Under the pieces are notes generated by a model, which saw nothing but the letters and a program-made list of their open reading frames with translations, was not told the DNA's origin and did not search any database. From assembly GCA_965242485.1 (NCBI GenBank), contig CBDESM010000003.1:868001-932000 (forward strand): a stretch of 64,000 bases of DNA. Reading direction: 5' to 3'. The position numbers and the translations under genes are program-made. Numbering within the stretch: position 1 is the stretch's first letter; the number at the start of each line of letters is the position of its first letter. The stretch is from CBDESM01 sp965242485 (GTDB lineage Bacteria > Chloroflexota > Dehalococcoidia > Bin125). This document shows, in pieces, positions 1 through 8,900 of this stretch.

Positions 1-1
1 C

Positions 2-2008
2 AACATCCTGATCGACGAAGCCCGCACGCCGCTGATCATCAGCGGCCAGGCCGAGGAATCGCTCGACACCTACCGCGTCTTCGCCAACGTGGTCCGCTCG
101 CTGCAGGCCGAGCGGGACTTCACGCCCGACCTCAAGTCCCGCAGCGTCGCCCTGACCGAAGAGGGGATCGCGCGGGTCGAGGACGCGCTCGGCCTCGAGA
201 ACATCTTCGAGGGCGAGAACGCGCGGCTGACCCGCTACCTCGACGCCGCGCTGAAGGCGCAGTTCATCTACGAACGCGACCGCGACTACGTCGTGCGGCA
301 GGGCAAGGTCGTGATCGTCGACGAGTTCACCGGCCGCATGATGGAGGGCCGCCGCTACTCGGAGGGCCTGCACCAGGCGATCGAGGCCAAGGAGGGCGTC
401 GCCGTCGAACGCGAATCGGTCACGCTGGCGACGATCACCTACCAGAACTACTTCCGCATGTACGGCAAGCTGGCCGGCATGACCGGCACCGCCGCCACCG
501 AGGCCGAGGAACTGCACAAGATCTACGAGCTGGACGTGGTGGTGATCCCGACCCACCGCGAGATGGTCCGCGACGACAAGCCGGACTTGGTCTTCCGCAC
601 CGAGCAGGCCAAGTTCCAAGCCGTCACCGACGAGATCGAGCAGCTGCGCGGAGCCGGCCGGCCGATCCTGGTCGGCACCGCATCGGTCGAGTCGTCCGAG
701 CGCCTGTCGGGGCTGCTCTCGAAGCGGCGCGTCCCGCACGAGGTGCTCAACGCGAAGCAGCACGAGCGCGAGGCCCGCATCATCGCCGCCGCGGGCGAGC
801 CCGGCGCCGTCACCATCGCCACCAACATGGCCGGCCGCGGCACCGATATCAAGCTCGGCACGGGCGTCGCCGAAGCCGGCGGCCTCGCCGTCGTCGGCAC
901 AGAGCGGCACGAATCGCGGCGGATCGACAACCAGCTGCGCGGGCGCTCGGGCCGCCAAGGCGACCCCGGCTCCTCCCGCTTCTTCTGCTCCTTCGAGGAC
1001 GGCGTGATGAAGCGCTTCACGCCCGATTGGCTGCCCGGCATGCTCGAAAAAGTCGGCCTCGAAGACGGGCAGCCGCTCGAATCCGGCGTGCTCGGCAAGT
1101 CGCTCGAACAGGCCCAGCAGAAAGTCGAGACCTACCACTTCGACATCCGCAAGCACCTCGTCGACTACGACGACGTGATCAACCGCCAGCGCGAGGTCGT
1201 CTACGCCGAGCGCGACAAGGTGCTCTACGCCGAACGCGAGGGGCACGACGGGCCGGCGCTCGACCAGATCGTCGGCGACATGCTCGACCAGACCATCGAA
1301 GACCTGCGCGGCTCGTTCGCCGGCGCGATGTGGGACGACACGGCCGCGGATGATTTCTGGCAGGAGGCGGCGCAGCTGATGCCGCTGGACGGCCTGCACG
1401 AAGAAGACCGCGGCGGCGAACTGGAGGACTGCGTCGACGCGCTGCGCGAGCTCGCCGAGGAGCGGCTGGAAGCGCTGCGCGCCAAGCTCTCCGCGGAAAC
1501 GTTCACCGAAGTGCTGCGGCGGCTGATCCTGAGCACGATGGACCGCCTCTGGATCCGCCACCTGACCGAGATCGACTCGCTGCGGCAGGGCGTCGGCCTG
1601 CAGGCCTACGGACAGCTCGATCCGCTCGTCTCCTACAAGCGCGAGGCCTTCGACATGTTCGATCAGCTCGTGGCCGCGCTCCGCCGCGAGGCGTCCGCCG
1701 CCGCGATGCACGCCGAAGCGGCCCCGGCCTCCGCGCCGCCGGAAGCGAACGGCGCGCAGGCGACGGCAAACGGCGCCCGGAGCGCCGCCGCGCGCGGGCG
1801 GGGCGGGGCGGCGCGGGCCGGGCGGCTGCGCGTGCCTCCGCGGGGCGCGGGCGGACTGGCCGTGAGCGGCGTGCGCGAATCGTCGGGCGGAGCCGCCGTC
1901 GCGACCGCTCCGGCGCGGCCGGCCGGGGGCGCGAAGGTCGGCCGCAACCAGCCCTGCCCCTGCGGTTCCGGCAAGAAGTACAAGCGCTGCCACGGAGCGG
2001 CCGCATGA
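2..2008 (+). CDS. secA: Protein translocase ATPase SecA (5'-truncated by window edge)
   Basis: SecA is the motor ATPase that drives preproteins through SecYEG at the cytoplasmic membrane. The window opens just inside the gene: the first residues NILIDEARTPLIISG are the stretch following the Walker B site of the first nucleotide-binding domain, so Walker A lies upstream. The second motor domain is clear (TIATNMAGRGTDIKLG, then the arginine finger region NQLRGRSGRQGDPGSSRFF), followed by the scaffold and wing regions and a variable Ala/Arg-rich linker. The protein ends in a SEC-C zinc motif (QPCPCGSGKKYKRCHG), which binds SecB or ribosomes in known SecAs. About 668 residues are visible. The stop overlaps the next start (ATGA), suggesting translational coupling. 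Confidence 0.97.
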   Translation, partial: NILIDEARTPLIISGQAEESLDTYRVFANVVRSLQAERDFTPDLKSRSVALTEEGIARVEDALGLENIFEGENARLTRYLDAALKAQFIYERDRDYVVRQGKVVIVDEFTGRMMEGRRYSEGLHQAIEAKEGVAVERESVTLATITYQNYFRMYGKLAGMTGTAATEAEELHKIYELDVVVIPTHREMVRDDKPDLVFRTEQAKFQAVTDEIEQLRGAGRPILVGTASVESSERLSGLLSKRRVPHEVLNAKQHEREARIIAAAGEPGAVTIATNMAGRGTDIKLGTGVAEAGGLAVVGTERHESRRIDNQLRGRSGRQGDPGSSRFFCSFEDGVMKRFTPDWLPGMLEKVGLEDGQPLESGVLGKSLEQAQQKVETYHFDIRKHLVDYDDVINRQREVVYAERDKVLYAEREGHDGPALDQIVGDMLDQTIEDLRGSFAGAMWDDTAADDFWQEAAQLMPLDGLHEEDRGGELEDCVDALRELAEERLEALRAKLSAETFTEVLRRLILSTMDRLWIRHLTEIDSLRQGVGLQAYGQLDPLVSYKREAFDMFDQLVAALRREASAAAMHAEAAPASAPPEANGAQATANGARSAAARGRGGAARAGRLRVPPRGAGGLAVSGVRESSGGAAVATAPARPAGGAKVGRNQPCPCGSGKKYKRCHGAAA

Positions 2009-2853
2009 CCGCGGGCATCGAAGGGCCCGGCCAGCGCCCCGAAGACGACGGCTTCATCGGCGCGGGCGGGGACGACCTCGACGAAGAGCACGGCGACGCG
2101 CTGCCGGTCGCGCTCGGCTCCGACGACCAAGTGCTCCAGTTCGAGCTCGATCTGCACTCCGGCCGGCACTGGTTCGATTGCCTGCTCGACGCCGTCTCGC
2201 ACTGGACCGCGCGCCGCGAAGTCGTCAACGGCCGCGACTACCAGTACCTGATCGGCGGCGAGGCGTTCGACTGGCTCGCGCTGGCCGAGCGCCTGATCGA
2301 CGCCGTCGAATTTCCGCTGCCCGAAGACGAAGTGGAAGCGCTGCTCTGGCACCGCCAGTTCCCGCTGCCGCTGACCGACCAGGAACTGGAGCAGCGCTTC
2401 GGCGCGGCCAAGTACTGGGCCTACCTCAACTTCGAGTACGGCGTCCGCGTCGAGCAGGCCCTGCAGCTCGCCGTCGAGCGCGCGCTGCTCAAGGAGCAGG
2501 GCGGCATCCGCTTCTCGCACGATCGCCGCGACCCCGACCGCGACCTCCACATGCGCATCTACGGCGCGGACCAAGATTCCCTGCTCGAGGAGTTCCGCGA
2601 CGAAACCGGGCGCTTCCCCTCCGATCGCGTCTCGCAGTGCGACTGGCAGGCCTTCACCTACTGGCTTTTCCGCCGCCGCATCGACCGGCAGGACCCGGCC
2701 CGCGTCGCCAGCGACACCCGGCTGGGGCTGAAGATGCTCCAAGAGCTCGAAGACGCCGCCCGCGCCCGGCGGCGGCGGATCGCGCAACGCTCAACGCCGG
2801 CCGAAGCCGATCCGTCCGACGCGATTGAAGCGGTGGTGGTAGCCGTAGGCTAG
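2005..2853 (+). CDS. Conserved-looking hypothetical protein coupled to secA
   Basis: I do not recognise this 282-residue protein. Its start overlaps the secA stop by 4 bases, so it is very likely co-translated with secA. The N-terminus (about residues 1-45) is acidic and probably disordered. The middle is rich in aromatic and acidic residues (HWFDCLLDAVSHW near residue 55, KYWAYLNFEYG near 140) and looks like a folded helical domain. The C-terminus has a basic helix (ARARRRRIAQR). No signal peptide, membrane segment or metal-binding motif is visible. A GC-rich hairpin begins at its stop codon. Position suggests a role linked to secretion or simply conserved synteny; function unknown. Confidence 0.8.
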   Translation: MTAGIEGPGQRPEDDGFIGAGGDDLDEEHGDALPVALGSDDQVLQFELDLHSGRHWFDCLLDAVSHWTARREVVNGRDYQYLIGGEAFDWLALAERLIDAVEFPLPEDEVEALLWHRQFPLPLTDQELEQRFGAAKYWAYLNFEYGVRVEQALQLAVERALLKEQGGIRFSHDRRDPDRDLHMRIYGADQDSLLEEFRDETGRFPSDRVSQCDWQAFTYWLFRRRIDRQDPARVASDTRLGLKMLQELEDAARARRRRIAQRSTPAEADPSDAIEAVVVAVG

Positions 2854-2881
2854 GCCCGCGCCGCACCGGCCGGCGCGGGCC
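2853..2881. terminator. GC-rich stem-loop at the end of the secA unit
   Basis: A perfect 10-bp inverted repeat (GGCCCGCGCC at 2853-2862, GGCGCGGGCC at 2872-2881) with a 9-base loop starts on the last base of the upstream stop codon. There is no T-run after it, so it is not a canonical intrinsic terminator. It may act with Rho, protect the 3' end, or reduce read-through into valS. Confidence 0.45.
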
Positions 2882-2930
2882 CTCCAAATCCACCGCTCCG
2901 ACAGCGCCCAAATTCGATGGAACGCCGCCC

Positions 2931-5750
2931 GTGACCACCGACGCCCGCCTGCCCAAGACCTACGATCCCGCCGCCACCGAAGATTCCATCTACGCCTTCT
3001 GGGAACAGGGCGGCTGGTTCGCGCCCGCCGCGGACGCCGAGGGCGACCCCTTCACGATCATCATGCCGCCGCCCAACGTCACGGGCGCGCTGCACCTCGG
3101 CCACGCGCTCACGATCACGATCGAGGACGCGCTGATCCGCTGGCACCGCATGCTCGGCGAACCGGCGCTCTGGCTGCCCGGCCTCGACCACGCCGGCATC
3201 GCCACCCAGTCCGTCGTCGAGCAGGAGATCGCCAAGGAAGGGCTCACCCGCCACGACCTCGGCCGCGAGGAGTTCATCGAGCGCGTCTGGACCTGGGTCG
3301 GGCGCTACCGCTCGCGGATCGAATCGCAGACGCGGCGGATGGGCGCTTCCTGCGACTGGAATCGGCTCGTCTTCACGCTCGACCGCACGCCGCGCGAAGC
3401 GGTGCGCAAGACCTTCGCCGACCTGCACCGCGCCGGCAAGATCTACCGCGGCCACCGCATCATCACCTGGGACCCGCAGATGCTCACCGCGCTCTCCGAC
3501 GTCGAGGTCGAGTACGAGGAGGAAGAAGGCAAGCTCTGGTACGTCCGCTACCCGTTCGTCGACGACGAGGGCAACGAGCTGGAGGACGGCATCACCATCG
3601 CGACGACGCGCCCCGAAACGATCCCGGCCGACGTCGCCGTCGCCGTGCATCCCGAAGACGAACGCTGGCAGCCGCACCACGGCCGGCTCGTCCGCCTGCC
3701 GCTGCGCGGCTTCGAGCGGCTGATGCCGATCATCCCCGACGACGCCATCGATCCCGAGTTCGGCACCGGCGCGCTCAAGGTCACGCCGGGACACGACCAG
3801 CTCGACTTCGAGATCGGCGAGCGGCACGGCCTGGAAACGATCTCCGCCATCGACTGGGACGGCTCGCTGACGGCGGAAACGGGCCTCTACGCGGGAATGG
3901 ACCGCGACGAGGCGCGCGGGCTCGTGGCCGATCACCTGCGCGAGGACGGCTACCTCGTCAAGGAAGAGGCGCACGTCCACAACGTCGCCCACTCCCAGCG
4001 CTCCGGCGTCGTGGTCGAACCGCTCGTCTCCAACCAATGGTTCGTCGACACGGCCGGGCTCGCGGCCGAGGCGGCCCGCGTCGTCCGCGACGGCGAAGTC
4101 CGCATCGTGCCCGAGCGCTCCACCTCCGTCTACCTGCAATGGATGGAGAACATCCGCCCCTGGTGCATCTCGCGCCAGCTCTGGTGGGGCCACCGCATCC
4201 CCGCCTGGTACTGCCTCGCCTGCGACGGGAAGGAGATCATCGCCTCGCTGCCCGCCGCGCAATCGGGCGGGCGCGAGCCGATCAGCGGCACGGTCGCCGA
4301 ACTGCGCGCCGGCGGGCGAGCGCTCGACGAGATCGCCGCGGCCGCCTTCGACGTCGCGATCGGCGAGCACGTCGCCCCGATCGTCGGACGCGACGACCCC
4401 TCGGCCTGCCCCGAGTGCGGCTCGAGCGCGCTGATCCAGGACCCCGACGTGCTCGACACCTGGTTCTCGTCCGGCCTCTGGACCCACTCGACGCTGGGCT
4501 GGCCCGACGCCCAGGGCGAGGACTTGGAGCAGTTCTACCCCTCATCCGTGATGGAGACGGGCTACGACATCCTCTTCTTCTGGGTCGCGCGGATGATCAT
4601 GCTGGGCTGCTACAACATGGGCCGCCCGCCCTTCGAGACCGTCTACCTGCACGGACTCGTCCGGGACCCGCTCGGGCGCAAGATGAGCAAGTCGCTCAAC
4701 AACGCCATCGACCCGCTCGAAAAGGCGGAGCAGTTCGGCACCGACGCGCTCCGCTTCACCCTCGCCACCGGCTCCTCGCCCGGCAACGACATGCGCCTCA
4801 CCGACGAGCACCTCGAAGGCGCCCGCAACTTCGCCAACAAGCTCTGGAACGGCGCTCGCTTCGTCCTCGGCGAGCTGGACCGCGCCGGCGGCGCCGCGGG
4901 CAAGGCCGGCGATGCCGCGGAAGACCGCTGGATCCTCTCTCGGCTCGACCGCTTGGAGTGCACGGTCGACGATCTGCTCGTCCAGTTCCAGCTGGGCGAA
5001 GCCGCGCGCCGCATCCAGGACTTCCTCTGGAGCGAGTTCTTCGACTGGTACGTCGAGGCGAGCAAAATCCGGCTCCGCGCCGGCGATTCGTCCCCGCTCC
5101 CGATCCTCGCCCGCGTCCTCGATCACGGCCTGCGCCTGCTGCATCCCTGGATGCCGTTCATCACCGAGGCGATCTGGCAGCAGCTGCGCCCGCACCTCGC
5201 CGGCGCGGACTCGGACATCCCGGAGGCGCTGATCGTCGCGCCCTATCCCCGCGGCGAAGACGCGGCCGGCGAGGATGCGGAAGCGGACTTCCGCGCCGTC
5301 CAGGAGATCGTCCGCGCCGTCCGCCAGGCCCGCGCCGACCACGGCGTCCAAGCCGGCCGCTGGGCCGAAGTCTGGGTCGCCGCCGGCGGGGACGCCGACC
5401 GCATCCGCCAATCGCGGGCCGCGATCGAAGCGCTCGCCCGCGCCCGCCCGCTGCATGTCGTCGCCAGCCGCGCCGAAGCACCCGACGGTCCCTCGGCCGC
5501 GGCGGTGCTCCCGCGCGCCGAAGTGATCATCCCGCTCGGCGGGCTGATCGACTCGGCCCAGGAGCGCGCCCGGCTCGACAAGGAACTGGCGCAGATCGAG
5601 GGGCGGCTCAAGGGCGCGGAGGCCAAGCTCGCCAACGAGGGTTTCCGCAGCAAGGCGCCCGCCGAGGTCGTGGCCAAGGCCGAAGCCGTCGCCGCGGACC
5701 TGCGCGCCCAGCGCGGCACCCTGCTCGAGCGGCTCGACTCGCTTCCGTAA
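2931..5750 (+). CDS. valS: Valine--tRNA ligase
   Basis: Class I aminoacyl-tRNA synthetase that charges tRNA-Val and edits mischarged threonine. The HIGH-type motif is in PPPNVTGALHLGHAL (about residues 43-57) and KMSKS is in GRKMSKSLNNAIDP (about residue 584). The CP1 editing domain is marked by ATTRPETIPADVAVAVHPED (about 223). The anticodon-binding helical region follows, and the C-terminal tail (about 870-935) is the charged coiled coil typical of ValRS. At 939 residues it is full length for the family. The GTG start is preceded by a short 77-base spacer that is too small to hold a T-box leader, so no tRNA-responsive control is visible. Confidence 0.97.
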   Translation: MTTDARLPKTYDPAATEDSIYAFWEQGGWFAPAADAEGDPFTIIMPPPNVTGALHLGHALTITIEDALIRWHRMLGEPALWLPGLDHAGIATQSVVEQEIAKEGLTRHDLGREEFIERVWTWVGRYRSRIESQTRRMGASCDWNRLVFTLDRTPREAVRKTFADLHRAGKIYRGHRIITWDPQMLTALSDVEVEYEEEEGKLWYVRYPFVDDEGNELEDGITIATTRPETIPADVAVAVHPEDERWQPHHGRLVRLPLRGFERLMPIIPDDAIDPEFGTGALKVTPGHDQLDFEIGERHGLETISAIDWDGSLTAETGLYAGMDRDEARGLVADHLREDGYLVKEEAHVHNVAHSQRSGVVVEPLVSNQWFVDTAGLAAEAARVVRDGEVRIVPERSTSVYLQWMENIRPWCISRQLWWGHRIPAWYCLACDGKEIIASLPAAQSGGREPISGTVAELRAGGRALDEIAAAAFDVAIGEHVAPIVGRDDPSACPECGSSALIQDPDVLDTWFSSGLWTHSTLGWPDAQGEDLEQFYPSSVMETGYDILFFWVARMIMLGCYNMGRPPFETVYLHGLVRDPLGRKMSKSLNNAIDPLEKAEQFGTDALRFTLATGSSPGNDMRLTDEHLEGARNFANKLWNGARFVLGELDRAGGAAGKAGDAAEDRWILSRLDRLECTVDDLLVQFQLGEAARRIQDFLWSEFFDWYVEASKIRLRAGDSSPLPILARVLDHGLRLLHPWMPFITEAIWQQLRPHLAGADSDIPEALIVAPYPRGEDAAGEDAEADFRAVQEIVRAVRQARADHGVQAGRWAEVWVAAGGDADRIRQSRAAIEALARARPLHVVASRAEAPDGPSAAAVLPRAEVIIPLGGLIDSAQERARLDKELAQIEGRLKGAEAKLANEGFRSKAPAEVVAKAEAVAADLRAQRGTLLERLDSLP

Positions 5751-5842
5751 CGGCGTACACGGTCAAGCGGCCCCGCGCCGCTAGCGCCGATCTCTGTTCT
5801 ACTAAGCGCACCGGGATGGCAGGCCCGCAGCAAGGAAATGCG

Positions 5843-6082
5843 ATGATCGACACCAGCTACTGGAATCAGTTCTTCACGAAGCCCGACGGCCTCGTCCGCC
5901 AAGTCGAGGACTTCCTCGCCGGCGGCAGCGGCGAATTCGACCCCGAAGTGGCGGACGCGCTCCGCGAGGCCGACGAGGCCATCGCCCAAGCCGACGTGCT
6001 GATCGTCGAAGCCGCCTGGTTCGAGTCGCAGTGGGGAACCTGCGAGCGCTGGAACGTCGCCTACGGCGAGCCGCCGATCTAG
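5843..6082 (+). CDS. Small acidic hypothetical protein (79 aa)
   Basis: I do not recognise this protein. The chosen ATG is preceded by AAGGAA at a good spacing; an ATG at 5816 is in frame but has no clear ribosome-binding site. The sequence is acidic with conspicuous aromatics (SYWNQFF near the N-terminus, AAWFESQWGTCERWNVAYG near the C-terminus) and one cysteine. No membrane segment or signal is visible. It sits alone between valS and a convergent racemase gene, with 12 bases between the two stops. It could be a small folded protein or a fragment of a larger family member. Confidence 0.6.
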   Translation: MIDTSYWNQFFTKPDGLVRQVEDFLAGGSGEFDPEVADALREADEAIAQADVLIVEAAWFESQWGTCERWNVAYGEPPI

Positions 6083-6094
6083 GGCGGCTCCGGT

Positions 6095-7237
6095 TTACTT
6101 CACCGCCCCGCAGCCCGCGAGCGCCGCGGCTTCCTCTCCGCCGATCCCGAGCTCGCCCAGAATCTCGGCCGTGTGCTGGCCCGGATGCGCCGGCGGCCCT
6201 TGGATCTCGCTCTTCGTCGCCGAGAACCGCGGCGCCGGCGCCGGCTGCACCACCCCCGCGACTTCCTCGAACGCCCCGCGCGCCTTCGCGTGCGGATGCT
6301 CCGGCGCTTCCCACGGCTCCAGCACGGGGCCGAAGCAGACGTCGCTGCCCTCGAACACGGCCTCCCATTCGGCCCGCGTCTTCGTGCGGATCATCGCCGA
6401 CACCCGCTGCTTCATCTCCGGCCAGCGCGTGCGGTCGTGCTGGTACGGCAGCGGCTCGCCCTCCCAGCCCAGCAACTGCAGCAGCTCCGCGTAGAACTGC
6501 GGCTCGATCGAGCCCAGCGCGATGTACTTCCCGTCCAGCGTCTCGTAGGCGTCGTAGAAGTGCGCGCCCGTGTCGAGCACGTTCGACGCGCGCCCGCGGT
6601 GCCAGCCGCCCGACGCCAGCCCGGCATGGACCGACGTGATCAGCGAGCTCGCCCCGTCGACCATCGCCGCGTCGACGACCTGCCCCTTGCCCGTCCGCTG
6701 CGCCGACAGCAGCGCGCCCAGCATGCCCACGGCGAGGTACATCCCGCCGCCGCCGAAATCGCCGACGAGGTTCAGCGGCGGCACCGGCGCCTGCCCCTCC
6801 CGCGCGATCGGCGCCAGCGCCCCCGCCAGCGCGATGTAGTTGATGTCGTGCCCCGCCATCGACGAGTACGGGCCCTCCTGCCCCCAGCCGGTCATCCGCC
6901 CGTAGACCAGCTTCGGGTTCCGCTCCAGGCAGACGTCCGGCCCCAGCCCGAGCCGCTCCATCACGCCCGGGCGGAAGCCCTCGAACAGCGCGTCCGCGCC
7001 CTCGATCAGCTTCAGCGCCGTCTCCACCCCGGCCGGGTTCTTCAGATCGATCCCGATCGAGCGCCGCCCCCGCGCCAGCAGATCTCCCGGCGGCGCGTCG
7101 GGCGCCTCTTCCGGCACGTTCGCCGCGCGGTCGATCCGCACGATGTCCGCCCCCATGTCCGACAAGATCATCCCGCAGAACGGACCCGGCCCGATCCCTT
7201 GGAACTCGATGATCCGAACGCCTTCGAGCGGTCCCAT
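6095..7237 (-). CDS. Alpha-methylacyl-CoA racemase (family III CoA-transferase fold)
   Basis: Predicted cytoplasmic enzyme that epimerises 2-methylacyl-CoA thioesters so that branched-chain acids can enter beta-oxidation. The motif GHDINY places the catalytic His at residue 130 and Asp at 160, with the IEPQFYA glutamate at 245. The 30- and 85-residue spacings match those of the characterised mycobacterial Mcr (His126, Asp156, Glu241). The C-terminal PAPRFS motif also fits this subgroup. The ATG at 7237 has a strong purine-rich site (GGAGGGGAG) just upstream; a longer in-frame extension to 7417 is rejected because it reads antisense over the next gene. 380 residues is normal. A CoA-transferase specificity cannot be fully excluded. 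Confidence 0.88.
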   Translation of the reverse strand: MGPLEGVRIIEFQGIGPGPFCGMILSDMGADIVRIDRAANVPEEAPDAPPGDLLARGRRSIGIDLKNPAGVETALKLIEGADALFEGFRPGVMERLGLGPDVCLERNPKLVYGRMTGWGQEGPYSSMAGHDINYIALAGALAPIAREGQAPVPPLNLVGDFGGGGMYLAVGMLGALLSAQRTGKGQVVDAAMVDGASSLITSVHAGLASGGWHRGRASNVLDTGAHFYDAYETLDGKYIALGSIEPQFYAELLQLLGWEGEPLPYQHDRTRWPEMKQRVSAMIRTKTRAEWEAVFEGSDVCFGPVLEPWEAPEHPHAKARGAFEEVAGVVQPAPAPRFSATKSEIQGPPAHPGQHTAEILGELGIGGEEAAALAGCGAVK

Positions 7238-7307
7238 GGCGCGCTCCCCTCCGTATGCGATGCTCTGCCTGCACGCGCAGGCTAACCGCCGCCGCGAGGA
7301 CTCCGCG

Positions 7308-7820
7308 ATGCCCGCCCCGCAAGCCCCCGCCGAAATCGAGATCCGCCCGGCCGGCAAGTCCGACGCGCCCGCCGTGATCGACCTGATCCACCGCGTCTTC
7401 GGCGAGTACGGCTTCATCTGGGACCCCGAAGACGAGTTCTGGGACCTGCTCGCCGACGACTTCCCCTACGCCGCGCCCCGCGGCGCGATCTGGACCGCCC
7501 GCGACCCGGCCGGCGCCGTCGTCGGCTCCATCGCCGCCGAACTGCTCGACGGCGGCGAGGCGGAACTGCACCGCCTCTACTTGGACGCGCGCCTGCGCGG
7601 CCGCGGGCACGGCCGCGCCCTGCTCGAGACGGGCATCGACTGGGCCCGGTCGAACGGCGCGAGCCTCGCGGCGCTCTGGTCCGACACCCGCTTCGAGGAC
7701 GCCCACCGGCTCTACGAACGCCGCGGATTCGCCCGCTGCGGCCGCCGCGCCCTCGAGGACGTCAATCAAACTGTCGAGTACCGCTACGAGCTCGCCCTCG
7801 AACCGGCGCCCGCTGATTGA
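7308..7820 (+). CDS. GNAT-family N-acetyltransferase
   Basis: 170-residue single-domain acetyltransferase. The acetyl-CoA pyrophosphate loop is visible as LDARLRGRGHGRALLETG (the R-x-x-G-x-G/A pattern, around residue 90), and the C-terminal beta-alpha region ends with ALWSDTRFEDAHRLYERRGF, typical of GNAT enzymes. The acceptor substrate cannot be read from the sequence. The ATG at 7308 has GCGAGGA 7 bases upstream and is preferred over a longer start inside the divergent racemase gene. The gene ends just before the nuoA promoter, whose -35 overlaps its last codons. Confidence 0.88.
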   Translation: MPAPQAPAEIEIRPAGKSDAPAVIDLIHRVFGEYGFIWDPEDEFWDLLADDFPYAAPRGAIWTARDPAGAVVGSIAAELLDGGEAELHRLYLDARLRGRGHGRALLETGIDWARSNGASLAALWSDTRFEDAHRLYERRGFARCGRRALEDVNQTVEYRYELALEPAPAD

Positions 7821-7846
7821 CCCTGATCGCTCCGCGCGACTACGAT
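7817..7846 (+). promoter_or_regulatory. Predicted sigma-70-type promoter of the nuo operon
   Basis: TTGACC at 7817-7822, an 18-base spacer, and TACGAT at 7841-7846 resemble -35 and -10 boxes (5/6 and 4/6 matches to TTGACA and TATAAT). Transcription would begin about 75-80 bases upstream of the nuoA GTG. Its placement immediately before the first gene of a ten-gene operon supports it. Confidence 0.5.
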
Positions 7847-7930
7847 CCTCACGCCAACGCGCCCGCCGCCCGCTTGCGGCGGTCGGGGCCGGCATGCGCA
7901 GCGCGCGCGCAGCGGAAGCGGACGCCGACA

Positions 7931-8317
7931 GTGTCGGAACTCTTCGAGAACTACGGCGCGGTCCTGATCGCGGTGCCGGTCGGCATCATGCTCGTGCTCA
8001 CCGCGCTGCTCGCCACCAAGCTGCTCGCCCCGCGCCGCAGCACCGCGCTCAAGGGCCAAGTCTACGAATGCGGCATGCTCCCCATCGGCCGCAACTGGGC
8101 CCAAGTCCACGTCCGCTACTACACCTACGCCCTGCTCTTCCTCGTCTTCGACGTCGAGGTCGTCTTCCTCTTCCCCTGGGCCGTCTCCTTCATCGGCCTG
8201 ATCGACGCCGACATGGGCGCCGTCATCCTCTGGCAGATGGTGCTCTTCATCGGCACCCTCCTCATCGCCCTCGCCTACGCCTGGCGCAAGGGCGTCTTCG
8301 AGTGGAAGACCAACTGA
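7931..8317 (+). CDS. nuoA: NADH-quinone oxidoreductase subunit A
   Basis: Small membrane subunit of complex I (128 residues, three predicted membrane helices). The conserved region YECGMLPIGRNWAQVHVRYYTYALLFLVFDVEVVFLFPW is unmistakable for NuoA/Nqo7 and includes the loop next to the quinone site. The GTG at 7931 is chosen because it begins directly before the family's N-terminal helix; upstream in-frame sequence has no homologous character. First gene of the nuo operon; nuoB starts one base after its stop. Confidence 0.95.
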   Translation: MSELFENYGAVLIAVPVGIMLVLTALLATKLLAPRRSTALKGQVYECGMLPIGRNWAQVHVRYYTYALLFLVFDVEVVFLFPWAVSFIGLIDADMGAVILWQMVLFIGTLLIALAYAWRKGVFEWKTN

Positions 8318-8318
8318 C

Positions 8319-8882
8319 ATGACCGTCCAGCCGCCGCCCGGCCCCGCTTCCCAGATCATCTCGCCCGAATCGCTGCGGCTGACCGCGATCGACAACGTCC
8401 CGCCCGACGTGCCCTACAAAATGGTGCTGCCCGGCGTCATGCAGGCCCCCGCGGAGGCCCTGATCTCCGCCGCCCGCAAGTCCTCGCTCTGGCCCATGAC
8501 CTTCGGCCTCGCCTGCTGCGCGATCGAGATGATCGCCACCTACATGGCCAACCACGACCTCGACCGCTTCGGCATCGTCCCCTGGCCTTCCCCCCGCCAG
8601 TCCGACGTGATGATCGTCGCCGGCACCGTGACCAAGAAGATGGCCCCCGCCGTCAAGCTGCTCTACGAGCAGATGCCGCACCCCAAATGGGTGATCTCGA
8701 TGGGCGCCTGCGCCACCAACGGCGGCCCCTACACCCAATACGACCGCGTCCTCCAAGGCGTGGACAACATCGTGCCCGTCGACGTCTACGTGCCCGGCTG
8801 CCCGCCGCGCCCGGAGGCCCTGATCGACGGCCTGCTCGCGCTCCAGGAAAAAATCGTCGAGGAGCGCGCACGTGGCTACTAA
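8319..8882 (+). CDS. nuoB: NADH-quinone oxidoreductase subunit B
   Basis: Peripheral-arm subunit that carries the terminal iron-sulfur cluster N2, which passes electrons to quinone. All four expected cysteine ligands are present: the tandem pair C66-C67 (LACCAIEM), C131 (GACATNGGPY) and C161 (VPGCPPRPEALIDG). 187 residues is typical. It is the only Fe-S subunit of complex I found in this operon, because nuoI, E, F and G are absent. Confidence 0.97.
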   Translation: MTVQPPPGPASQIISPESLRLTAIDNVPPDVPYKMVLPGVMQAPAEALISAARKSSLWPMTFGLACCAIEMIATYMANHDLDRFGIVPWPSPRQSDVMIVAGTVTKKMAPAVKLLYEQMPHPKWVISMGACATNGGPYTQYDRVLQGVDNIVPVDVYVPGCPPRPEALIDGLLALQEKIVEERARGY

Positions 8883-8900
8883 CCGAGCAGCGCGGCCGGC

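Noticed and set aside
2854..2930. T-box or other leader before valS
   Set aside because: The spacer is only 77 bases and shows no specifier loop or antiterminator; only the hairpin of the upstream unit is seen.
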